Assembly: GCA_002336105.1 (NCBI GenBank)
Contig: DDEQ01000034.1
Coordinates: forward strand, 12,492-76,491
Length of the DNA: 64,000 nucleotides
From: Chthonomonas sp. UBA1950
GTDB taxonomy: Bacteria > Armatimonadota > Fimbriimonadia > Fimbriimonadales > Fimbriimonadaceae
Direction of reading: 5' to 3'
Below are positions 7,279 to 13,781 of the stretch, piece by piece (the stretch's first letter is position 1; the number at the start of each line of letters is the position of its first letter). Both the position numbers and the translations under genes were made by a program. Below the pieces are notes generated by a model. It had not been told where the DNA came from. It worked only from the letters and a program-made list of their open reading frames with translations, and did no database searches.

Positions 7279-7965
7279 ATTCCAGGATTCAGAAGACCAC
7301 CACGCCCCGAACCGGGCCCAGAAATTAACCAACGCGTTTTAAAGTACCGCGATGTTCGCGTAATAGGAAGCGATGGTTCCCAGTTGGGAATCATGCAAAG
7401 TCGGCAGGCCTTGTCTCTTGCCAAAGAGGAAGGGCTTGATCTTGTTTTAGTCAGCTCTACAGCTGCTCCTCCCGTCGTCAAAATCATCGACTACGGCAAG
7501 CATAAGTACCTCGAAGGGAAACAAGGCAAAGATAAGAAGAGCAAACAGCAAGATATAAAGGGTATAAAGATTAGCCCCCGAATTGCGGAGCACGACTTAC
7601 AGACGAATATCAACAAAGCGCGACAGTTCCTTGAGGACGGCGATAAGGTGAAGGTCACCTGTATGTTCAAGGCGAGAGAAATCACTCACCCTGAACTCGG
7701 TAGAAAGAAGTTGGAAGTGTTCGCAGAAGCGGTCATCGATCTCGGTGCCGTGGAAAGGGTGCCAACACTCGATGGTCGCATGATGAATATGGTAATTTTG
7801 CCAAAACCTCAAGCGACAGCAAAGAAGAAAGATGCCAAAGGTCAAGACAAACAAAACGGCGGTCAAGCGGTTCAAGATCACGGGAACCGGGAAGATCACG
7901 CGGCGCAAGTCTCACAACAACCACCAGTTCCTGCACAAGAACTCAGCGCGGAAGCGACGTCTTGA
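7279..7965 (+). CDS. infC: Translation initiation factor IF-3 (ATT start, C-terminal extension)
   Basis: IF-3 binds the 30S subunit and checks the initiator tRNA and start codon. The frame has a stop at 7270-7272; the first good start is the ATT at 7279, 7 nt after AGGTG (7267-7271), giving IPGFRRPPRPEPG and then INQRVLKYRDVRVIGSDG. ATT starts are the rule for infC and allow autoregulation. The N-domain (LGIMQSRQALSLAKEEGLDL, then VSSTAAPPVVKIIDYGKHKY) and C-domain (IKISPRIAEHDLQTNINKA, KVTCMFKAREI, MMNMVILPKPQ) are complete. Normal IF-3 ends about there; this frame runs 49 codons further, as a Gln/Lys/Asp-rich tail overlapping rpmI by 134 nt. The tail may be real or reflect a lost stop codon. 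Confidence 0.93.
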   Translation: MPGFRRPPRPEPGPEINQRVLKYRDVRVIGSDGSQLGIMQSRQALSLAKEEGLDLVLVSSTAAPPVVKIIDYGKHKYLEGKQGKDKKSKQQDIKGIKISPRIAEHDLQTNINKARQFLEDGDKVKVTCMFKAREITHPELGRKKLEVFAEAVIDLGAVERVPTLDGRMMNMVILPKPQATAKKKDAKGQDKQNGGQAVQDHGNREDHAAQVSQQPPVPAQELSAEATS

Positions 7966-8134
7966 GCTTGAGCCGGTAGTGTTCCAGGGTGAGCAGAAGC
8001 GCATGCGCAGGCTGTTGGTCCTTCCGCAGGTCAAGAAAGCTTCGGCTTATGACGCGGAAGCCACCAAAGCAGCCCGTGCAGAGAAAGGTGCAGCTGAGCG
8101 AGCAAAGCTCGTGGCCACCCTTCGCGGAGCTTAA
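7832..8134 (+). CDS. rpmI: 50S ribosomal protein L35 with C-terminal extension
   Basis: The N-terminus MPKVKTNKTAVKRFKITG, then GKITRRKSHNNH and NSARKRRLE, is typical L35, a small protein of the large subunit. The L35 core ends near residue 64 (MRRLLVLPQ); a further 35 residues rich in Ala, Lys and Glu follow, so the protein is 100 instead of about 65 residues. The start lies inside the 3' end of the infC frame in another register, with only a weak AAGAAAG upstream, so translation is probably coupled to infC. L35 and L20 usually follow IF-3 in this order. Confidence 0.93.
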   Translation: MPKVKTNKTAVKRFKITGTGKITRRKSHNNHQFLHKNSARKRRLELEPVVFQGEQKRMRRLLVLPQVKKASAYDAEATKAARAEKGAAERAKLVATLRGA

Positions 8135-8153
8135 GGACTAGAGCCTATCGTCA

Positions 8154-8175
8154 TTGGCGGATCGTGGTCCGCCAA
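8154..8175 (+). promoter_or_regulatory. Stem-loop in the rpmI-rplT spacer
   Basis: A perfect 8-bp stem (TTGGCGGA / TCCGCCAA) with a 6-nt loop lies in the 106-nt spacer before rplT and is not followed by T residues. L20 represses its own operon through mRNA structures in several bacteria, so an autoregulatory role is possible. Confidence 0.35.
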
Positions 8176-8240
8176 ACCTCTACCGCTACCGCCATTTGGC
8201 TGGGAACCGGTTAGACCCGAGAAAACGAGGAGAAATTCAC

Positions 8241-8597
8241 ATGGCACGCGTCAAACGCGGCATAATGCGCCACAAGCGCCACAAGAAGGTATTAGAAAGC
8301 GCTTCCGGTTATTTCGGAAGAAAGAAGAACGTTTTCAAAAGAGCTAACGAGCAAGTTCTGAAGTCCGGACAGTATGCGTTCCGCGACCGAAGAGCACGAA
8401 AGCGCGACTTCCGAAAGCTCTGGATCGTTCGTATCACTGCTGCTTGCACTGAGTGCGACATCAAGTACTCTCAGTTCATCTATGGTTTGACCCAGCAGGG
8501 CATCACCGTTAACCGAAAGATGCTCAGCGAATTGGCAATCGCCGATATGCCTGCATTCAAGGCTATCGTCGAGCAAGCTAAAGCCGGTCTTGCCTAA
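8241..8597 (+). CDS. rplT: 50S ribosomal protein L20
   Basis: 118 residues, standard length. MARVKRGIMRHKRHKKVLES, GYFGRKKNVFKRANEQV, YAFRDRRARKRDFRKLWIVR and YSQFIYGLTQQGI are signature L20 segments. L20 binds 23S rRNA early in large-subunit assembly and often represses its own operon. GAGGAG at 8227-8232 is 8 nt before the ATG at 8241 and decides the start; the frame is open further upstream but that part is not L20-like. The operon ends with the terminator at 8621. Confidence 0.97.
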   Translation: MARVKRGIMRHKRHKKVLESASGYFGRKKNVFKRANEQVLKSGQYAFRDRRARKRDFRKLWIVRITAACTECDIKYSQFIYGLTQQGITVNRKMLSELAIADMPAFKAIVEQAKAGLA

Positions 8598-8620
8598 AAG
8601 GTAGATAAATTCTTAAATTG

Positions 8621-8664
8621 AAATAGTGAAGGCTGACTCTTTCGGGGCCAGCCTTTGCTATTTA
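8621..8664 (+). terminator. Terminator of the infC-rpmI-rplT operon
   Basis: AAATAGTGAAGGCTG pairs with CAGCCTTTGCTATTT across the loop ACTCTTTCGGGGC, with a TG/TG internal mismatch. A G-C core is extended by A-T pairs and few T follow. Confidence 0.75.
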
Positions 8665-8880
8665 TCAGTCTTCAAAATATTGCAAAGACAGGGTTAATAT
8701 GTCGCAAATACGGAAATCCGTTTCCACTTTTCGCCCTAGCACTTTTTGGATTTACGACTCGCAAAATCGCAGAGTTAGGGTCAGTGGCATTCGGCCAAAA
8801 TCAATCTCGTCAAATTTCATACGGCATGAGGATTGAGCTTCAAACCTCTTCGATCTTACGATGCTGGTCATAATCAATTC

Positions 8881-9549
8881 ATGCGTTCAGTGGTTCTTTT
8901 GTCTGGCGGGCTAGATTCCGCAACCTGCCTCGCGATCGCCAAGGCAGATGGAACAGAGCCCTATGCGCTTACTGTTCTGTATGGACAACGCCATGCTGTT
9001 GAAATCGAAGCGTCAAAGAAGGTGGCAAATTCCCTTGGCGCGATCGAACACAAATTCGTTTCCGTCGAACTCAGTGCGATTGGCGGGTCGGCACTGACAG
9101 CGGATATTGATGTTCCGAAAGACAGAGATGAGTCGCAAATGACCGACATCCCGGTCACCTATGTTCCAGCGCGAAACACTGTCATGCTGTCTTTAGCCTT
9201 GGGCTATGCCGAGGTGATCGGTGCGGAAGCAATTTATGCCGGGGTCAATGCTCTTGATTACAGCGGTTATCCAGATTGCCGACCGGAATACATCGCCGCC
9301 TTTCAAGCCGTTGCTAAATTGGCCACGAAAGCAGGGGTAGAGGGAAAGCCTATCGAAATCCGAACTCCTCTCATCATGCTTACGAAGGCGCAAATCATCG
9401 AGAAAGGACTCTCTCTTGGAGTCGATTACGGAATCACACACTCGTGCTATGACCCAGTCGATGGCCGAGCGTGCGGGCATTGCGATTCGTGTCTCATTAG
9501 GCTAAAGGCTTTCGAATCGTTAGGGCTCACAGATCCAGTTCTAGGCTAG
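8881..9549 (+). CDS. queC: 7-cyano-7-deazaguanine synthase QueC
   Basis: 222 residues. QueC converts 7-carboxy-7-deazaguanine to preQ0 with ATP and ammonia in queuosine biosynthesis. The PP-loop SGGLDSATCLAIAK is at the N-terminus; YGQRHAVEIEASKKV, VPARNTVMLSLALGYAE and NALDYSGYPDCRPEY are QueC signatures, and the C-terminal cysteine cluster SCYDPVDGRACGHCDSC binds Zn. The ATG at 8881 is chosen because MRSVVLLSGG matches the family start. The 216 bases between the rplT terminator and this start contain no recognisable gene and I see no convincing preQ1 riboswitch. Other queuosine genes are not in the window. Confidence 0.96.
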   Translation: MRSVVLLSGGLDSATCLAIAKADGTEPYALTVLYGQRHAVEIEASKKVANSLGAIEHKFVSVELSAIGGSALTADIDVPKDRDESQMTDIPVTYVPARNTVMLSLALGYAEVIGAEAIYAGVNALDYSGYPDCRPEYIAAFQAVAKLATKAGVEGKPIEIRTPLIMLTKAQIIEKGLSLGVDYGITHSCYDPVDGRACGHCDSCLIRLKAFESLGLTDPVLG

Positions 9550-9555
9550 ATCAAC

Positions 9556-9756
9556 CTAGGCGGCTTCATCGATTTCCCAAAATCCTTTAGCGGGTTCTGC
9601 CGTTTGCATGTCCCAGTTATCGCAATCTAAGCGGCGGCAATGGATCATTCTCTGCACCGTTCCATTCTCGGCCTCAACGTCAGCGATTTCCGCGAAGCGG
9701 CACTCGAAGCACATCTCCGGTTCCAAAAGCTTGACGATTTTAAGTTCCCTGGCCAT
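9556..9756 (-). CDS. Small cysteine-rich protein, possible metal binder
   Basis: 66 residues. Four cysteines occur as CFEC near residue 15-18 and HC..RLDC near residues 39-44, followed by DNWDMQTAEP, which suggests a small zinc-binding protein. GAGG lies 6 nt before the ATG at 9756; a GTG 12 nt upstream is a weaker alternative. It is convergent with queC and ends 6 nt after the queC stop. I do not recognise the family. It looks real because of the Shine-Dalgarno spacing and cysteine pattern, but its short length leaves doubt. Confidence 0.6.
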   Translation of the reverse strand: MARELKIVKLLEPEMCFECRFAEIADVEAENGTVQRMIHCRRLDCDNWDMQTAEPAKGFWEIDEAA

Positions 9757-9905
9757 CCTTTGCCTCACATCCGTGGCTGTTGCCGCCGCAGTAATTTATA
9801 ATTCGGCAATTACTCTTCTCACCAAGTTGATAGGAATACGGGGTTATCGAAAAGTTTTCATTTTGAACCTGAGAGCAAGCATAGACCGGCGATCTAGACT
9901 TCGCG

Positions 9906-9911
9906 TATTCT
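9906..9911 (+). promoter_or_regulatory. TANNNT box (TATTCT) for the gene at 9919
   Basis: TATTCT ends 7 nt before the GTG start at 9919. No Shine-Dalgarno sequence is present. Confidence 0.4.
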
Positions 9912-9918
9912 TTGTCGC

Positions 9919-10401
9919 GTGGTAGAAAACGTCGAACCGCTCTTTCGGTCAACCGTCTACAAAGTGAACCGAGTGGTTCTTGCGAGGCTGGCGTCAGAAG
10001 AGTATTTTCGGCGTTTCTGGTGGATCGTTTTGCCGGCTCCAGTCGCCGGGGCCTTTTTGCTTGCGACAGGTGTTCAATCTCTACAAGCAATCGGAATGCT
10101 AGGCATTCTATGGCCAACCTCAATACCTACCCGAGCCTTTTTCATTACATCAAAGTCAGGAAAACTTCTTGAACAAGGTGTCGCCGCAATTGTTGAAGCT
10201 GATGCCATCTACTTCACCACCGGCGAACACGGTTTTAAGCTCCATATCAGTTCGGTAAGGTCAATGAAGCGAAGGCACGGTTTCTTCGTGATTACTCTTC
10301 GAAAGTTCGAATTTGTGCCCATTCCAGTCTCAGCAATAGATAAACCTGAAGAGTTCGAGTCGTTCGTTTCAACTGAGCTAAGCAAGTTTCTTTCTGAATA
10401 A
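9919..10401 (+). CDS. YcxB-like membrane protein
   Basis: 160 residues with GTG start. Two hydrophobic segments (WWIVLPAPVAGAFLLATGV and SLQAIGMLGILWP) follow a basic N-terminal region; the cytoplasmic C-terminal half (IYFTTGEHGFKLHISSVRSM, then FFVITLRKFEFVPIPVSAI and FESFVS) resembles the YcxB-like domain. That family has no defined function. A TATTCT box lies 7 nt before the start. Neighbours give no clue. The membrane topology is seen; the family link is a moderate-confidence resemblance. Confidence 0.6.
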   Translation: MVENVEPLFRSTVYKVNRVVLARLASEEYFRRFWWIVLPAPVAGAFLLATGVQSLQAIGMLGILWPTSIPTRAFFITSKSGKLLEQGVAAIVEADAIYFTTGEHGFKLHISSVRSMKRRHGFFVITLRKFEFVPIPVSAIDKPEEFESFVSTELSKFLSE

Positions 10402-10446
10402 TCAGCTAACGAGGATTAGGCTTGTAGCAAAGATAAATCCTTAATA

Positions 10447-10477
10447 TTGGCAATCCTGGTCAAAAACCTGATAGAAT
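10447..10477 (+). promoter_or_regulatory. Promoter-like sequence before the 604-residue orphan
   Basis: TTGGCA (10447-10452) and TAGAAT (10472-10477) are separated by 19 bp and lie 36 nt before the TTG start, leaving room for the GAGGAA Shine-Dalgarno sequence. Confidence 0.4.
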
Positions 10478-10513
10478 AGGAGGTTCGGCGCACCCTGCGC
10501 TTCGAGGAACCCC

Positions 10514-12328
10514 TTGGCCAAAGCACTCGAGATTAAGCCTGAAGAAGAACTCGCACGGTCTTACGTAGACCGACTCATTCTGGAACAGCTAACGGAAATG
10601 GAATCTGCCGTTAAGCTGAGCGAACTAGCAGACCGACTATCTGATGAAGGTATCGGACTCGCGACCGTTCGTGCGTTGCTTGCAAGCAATCCAGACGTTT
10701 TTGCATACCATGAGCGCAGATGGGTTCCAGCATCACGCATTCAAGCTTTTGGAAGACCTTTCGCGGAAGCACTCGCGTTAGTTCTCTACCGATACGGCGC
10801 TCCGATGAGCCTTGACTTGGTCATCGCTGAAGTTAGCCGAATCAGGAACGAAGACCCTGAGCTCGTCGCAGAAACTGTCGAGCGGATCGCGAAAAAGGAT
10901 CCGCACTTCTTACTCACCAAGAATCAAGTTTCGCTGACCGCTTGGTCGTTCGTGGCAACCGACGAGCCTCACGCCCGAGCTCTTGCCCTCAACCAAGTCA
11001 GCGAAGAAGAATTCGAAACAGCCAAAGCAAAGCTTGCAGACATCGACTGGCGAAGTGAAACCGCGATTGCAGATGCGCTCGCCAAGATTGCTCCTATTCG
11101 ACTAAAGACTCTAGGCGCAGTTGCTTATTCGGTTCTCAATCCCCAGGATTCTAAGCGTGTCCTTCTGTACGACACCAACGAGTTCTTTGCCAAGGTGCTA
11201 GCAACTCCTGGATACATCATGGGCCCAGGCCAGGTCGTTCATGCAGAAGAAGATGCTAAGCGATGGATTTCGGCCACGGTTCGAGCCGCTGACAAGTTTG
11301 CTCCTTCCGTCGAAGTTGAAGACGCAGCTCCAATCGAGATCAAAACCGAGGACATCGATAGACTCGTCGCTAAAATTCTTAGTAACGAACAATCAACAAC
11401 CTCCACTCGGCTACTTGAAGAGTTTTACGAGATCACCCCGAGCAACAAAACTTTCCCGGATGACCTCATCAACATTCACAAGGCGCTTAGCACAAGTTCG
11501 CAAGTACAGTGGGTCGTAGGTGACCGATACCGAAAAGCTGGCGATCTTCCTGAGTACATCGCGGAAGTCCCAGAGCCGTTCCAGTTTGTAACCGGCCTCC
11601 ACGTTGATGAGGAAGGCGATCCGATCGACGTCGAACTAACTGACGAAGGTCTTTCGCAAACTCTCCGTAAGCTGTTGCAGCACCCGCTTGCAATGGACGT
11701 TCTTGACGAGGATATCCAACCAGCACCAAAGCAACACCCAGATAGTCTTCGGCTCGTTCTCAAGTCGATTCACCGAGAGTTGGGTACGTTCCCTCTCGCG
11801 CAGATTCCGACCGGATGGCTTGATGCTAAACCAAACATTCAAGAACTGATTTTTGTTGATCCAAGTCTGCGAGAACTTCAGGTTTGGGTTAATCATGAGG
11901 CTCGCCTCATGTATGGTCTTTTCGACTGGTGGTACGAGCAATCTATCGAAAGCGGAGCCGTCTTTACGATCACCAAGACAAACAAACAAAATGTTCTTGA
12001 GTTTTCGTGGATGGATCAACCAGACCCAGTTGTTTACATCTCAAGCCAGAGAATGGAAGAGTTGCGAAACATTGGCGTCGAAGGCGAAGACAAGAGCACG
12101 CTCGACCTACTCATCCAGGTCATGCAGCATTGGCCGAAGGGCACCGATTACCTCACGCTACTTGCTGAGGCAAACGTTGTCCGCCGATGCAGTCGACGAC
12201 TAGTCGCTTCAATCCTATCCAGCTATCAGTGCTTCTATCAGCGATCTGGTAGCCCGGTATGGCACTTTGACGCGAAGAAGGTCGAACTCGGCTTCGATAA
12301 AACGAAGAAGAAATTTATCAAGAAGTAA
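10514..12328 (+). CDS. Uncharacterised 604-residue protein with winged-helix-like N-terminal repeats
   Basis: TTG start with GAGGAA 4 nt upstream. I do not recognise the family. The first 160 residues show two helical units followed by beta-hairpin wings (for example VKLSELADRLSDEGIGLATV, then AYHERRWVPASR; and APMSLDLVIAEVSRI, then LLTKNQVSLTAW), resembling HARE/winged-helix modules that bind DNA. The middle holds acidic linkers and an LPEYIAEVPEPFQF block; the C-terminus ends in a very basic tail (KKVELGFDKTKKKFIKK). There is no signal peptide or membrane segment. It directly precedes rpsT. A nucleic-acid-associated role is inference only. Confidence 0.75.
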   Translation: MAKALEIKPEEELARSYVDRLILEQLTEMESAVKLSELADRLSDEGIGLATVRALLASNPDVFAYHERRWVPASRIQAFGRPFAEALALVLYRYGAPMSLDLVIAEVSRIRNEDPELVAETVERIAKKDPHFLLTKNQVSLTAWSFVATDEPHARALALNQVSEEEFETAKAKLADIDWRSETAIADALAKIAPIRLKTLGAVAYSVLNPQDSKRVLLYDTNEFFAKVLATPGYIMGPGQVVHAEEDAKRWISATVRAADKFAPSVEVEDAAPIEIKTEDIDRLVAKILSNEQSTTSTRLLEEFYEITPSNKTFPDDLINIHKALSTSSQVQWVVGDRYRKAGDLPEYIAEVPEPFQFVTGLHVDEEGDPIDVELTDEGLSQTLRKLLQHPLAMDVLDEDIQPAPKQHPDSLRLVLKSIHRELGTFPLAQIPTGWLDAKPNIQELIFVDPSLRELQVWVNHEARLMYGLFDWWYEQSIESGAVFTITKTNKQNVLEFSWMDQPDPVVYISSQRMEELRNIGVEGEDKSTLDLLIQVMQHWPKGTDYLTLLAEANVVRRCSRRLVASILSSYQCFYQRSGSPVWHFDAKKVELGFDKTKKKFIKK

Positions 12329-12333
12329 CAAGG

Positions 12334-12339
12334 TATACT
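12334..12339 (+). promoter_or_regulatory. -10-like box (TATACT) before rpsT
   Basis: TATACT preceded by GG lies 23 nt before the rpsT start; no good -35 is visible. Confidence 0.35.
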
Positions 12340-12362
12340 AGAAGGTCCAAGATTTCAGCACC

Positions 12363-12638
12363 ATGGCGAACATCAAATCCAGCAAAAAGGATATCAAGCG
12401 CAACCTGAAGCGTCGCGCAGTTAACACCGCGACAAAGAGCGCGCTCAAGACCTACGTCAAGAAGGTCCGAGTAGCTGCAACGGCTGGCGATGCCACCCAA
12501 ACGCAGACAGCTCTCACAACCGCAATTAAGAACCTCGACAAAGCAGCGCAACGCGGCATCATTCACAAGAATGCAGCGGCCCGCCGAAAGTCGAGAATTG
12601 CAAAGGCTGCTAACGCTGTTCTAAAGGCTTCGGCGTAG
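12363..12638 (+). CDS. rpsT: 30S ribosomal protein S20
   Basis: 91 residues, standard for S20, a primary 16S rRNA binding protein. MANIKSSKKDIKRNLKRR opens the protein and KGIIHKNAAARRKSRIAK-like sequence (RGIIHKNAAARRKSRIAKA) closes it, both diagnostic. It is monocistronic or cotranscribed with the orphan gene that ends 34 nt upstream, and it is followed by a strong terminator. The preceding TATACT suggests its own promoter. Confidence 0.96.
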   Translation: MANIKSSKKDIKRNLKRRAVNTATKSALKTYVKKVRVAATAGDATQTQTALTTAIKNLDKAAQRGIIHKNAAARRKSRIAKAANAVLKASA

Positions 12639-12659
12639 ACGCCGGATATTCATAATCGT

Positions 12660-12694
12660 AAGCCCAGTTCATTATTGAGCTGGGCTTTTTTATT
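12660..12694 (+). terminator. Terminator after rpsT
   Basis: An 11-bp stem AAGCCCAGTTC / GAGCTGGGCTT with one wobble pair and 6-nt loop is followed by TTTTTATTTG. Its position between convergent genes suits rpsT. Confidence 0.92.
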
Positions 12695-12698
12695 TGCT

Positions 12699-13016
12699 TT
12701 AGCTGATCGAGAGAAGCTCGATCTCAAACACGAGAGTAGCATTCGGCGGGATGACATTCCCGGCGCCACGCGCTCCGTATCCAAACTCTGGTGGAATCGT
12801 TCCTTTCCGCTTTCCGCCGACCTGCATCCCCAAAACAAGCATGTCGAAACCACGGATCACTTGCCCGACACCGACTTTGAACTTAAACGAGGATCTTCCG
12901 ACAGAGCTATCAAACACATCGCCATCAGGAAATGATCCTGTGTAGTGCATTTCAACGGTGTCTCCGTCGTTAACGGTTTGGCCTTCGCCCACTGTAATAT
13001 CTTCAAACTCAATCAT
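12699..13016 (-). CDS. FKBP-type peptidyl-prolyl cis-trans isomerase, cytosolic
   Basis: 105 residues, FKBP12 size. It has GDTVEMHYTG near the start, the VIRGFDMLVLGMQVGGKRK block, IPPEFGYGARG and the final strand IPPNATLVFEIELL. The active-site aromatic and Asp residues (Tyr in HYTG, DVFDSS, FGYG) are present. It has no signal peptide, so it works in the cytoplasm as a folding helper. Its ATG overlaps the stop codon of the preceding two-domain FKBP by 1 nt, so translation is coupled, and it is the last gene of a trpE-FKBP-FKBP operon. Confidence 0.95.
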   Translation of the reverse strand: MIEFEDITVGEGQTVNDGDTVEMHYTGSFPDGDVFDSSVGRSSFKFKVGVGQVIRGFDMLVLGMQVGGKRKGTIPPEFGYGARGAGNVIPPNATLVFEIELLSIS

Positions 13017-13771
13017 TATTCTTTTGTTGGTTCCTTTACTTCGACAAGCTCAATTTCGAAAATCAGTTCTGAGTTGGCAGGGAAAATAGACCCGGCCTTA
13101 ACCACTTTCCCTGATGAAGGATCGGTCGTATCCTGCTGAGGAATGGGCATTGTTCCATAGCCTAATTCTGATGGAATGATGATTTGTCTCTTTTCACCAA
13201 GCTTGATTCCTAACAATCCCTGAGTAAATCCAGCGATAACTCTTTGCCCAAGGGGTAATTTGAGCGGAGCATTTCGTTTGTATGAGTTGTCAAACTCGGT
13301 TCCGTCTTTGAGAGTGCCCTTGTAATGAAAACTCACAATGTCACCCACCTTTGCTCCGACGCCAGTCCCATCCTTCAGGGTCTTGATCTGAACTCGGTCG
13401 GCAATCTTGACGAGAGTGACCTCGAACTTCAGGGTTGAGTTAGCAGGGATCTCACCAGCTTCCTGAGAGCCATAGCCAAGTTGAGGGGGAATCGTGAGAT
13501 TTCGAACACCACCGGGTTGCATACCGATCAGACCTTGTTCCCATCCCTTGATAACCTGGCCGACACCTACTTGAAAGACAAACGGTTTTCGACCGGGTTT
13601 CTTACTCGAGTCAAACTCCTTTCCATCTACAAGTGTGCCAACGTAATCAACGGTAACGAGGTCTCCAACCTGGACTTTTAACCCGGTTCCCACTTTCGTG
13701 TCCTTGATCTCAAGTGCAGCAGTCTGCCTCAAAACCAACGGCAACAGAATGCTTGTCAATAGCATTCGCAA
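13016..13771 (-). CDS. Secreted protein with two FKBP isomerase domains
   Basis: 251 residues: a short signal peptide (MRMLLTSILLPLVLRQTAA), FKBP domain 1 (about residues 20-125, with VTVDYVGTLVDGKEFDSS, VIKGWEQGLIGMQPGG and IPPQLGYGSQEAG) and FKBP domain 2 (about residues 130-246, with VSFHYKGTLKDGTEFDNS, VIAGFTQGLLGIKLGE and IPSELGYGTMP). Both keep the FDSS/FDNS and LGYG active-site elements. It should act in the periplasm on exported proteins. It lies 10 nt after trpE, with which it appears cotranscribed, an odd functional pairing. Tandem-FKBP exported proteins are known in several phyla. Confidence 0.92.
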   Translation of the reverse strand: MRMLLTSILLPLVLRQTAALEIKDTKVGTGLKVQVGDLVTVDYVGTLVDGKEFDSSKKPGRKPFVFQVGVGQVIKGWEQGLIGMQPGGVRNLTIPPQLGYGSQEAGEIPANSTLKFEVTLVKIADRVQIKTLKDGTGVGAKVGDIVSFHYKGTLKDGTEFDNSYKRNAPLKLPLGQRVIAGFTQGLLGIKLGEKRQIIIPSELGYGTMPIPQQDTTDPSSGKVVKAGSIFPANSELIFEIELVEVKEPTKE

Positions 13772-13781
13772 AGGGTACCGC

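Noticed and set aside
8664..8880. preQ1 riboswitch upstream of queC
   Set aside because: No hairpin plus A-rich tail and no ribosome binding site pairing that would make the class I fold; the region shows nothing specific.
9740..10123. 127-codon open frame on the minus strand over the YcxB-like gene
   Set aside because: Overlaps the plus-strand gene with membrane helices and leaderless box; no supporting motif.
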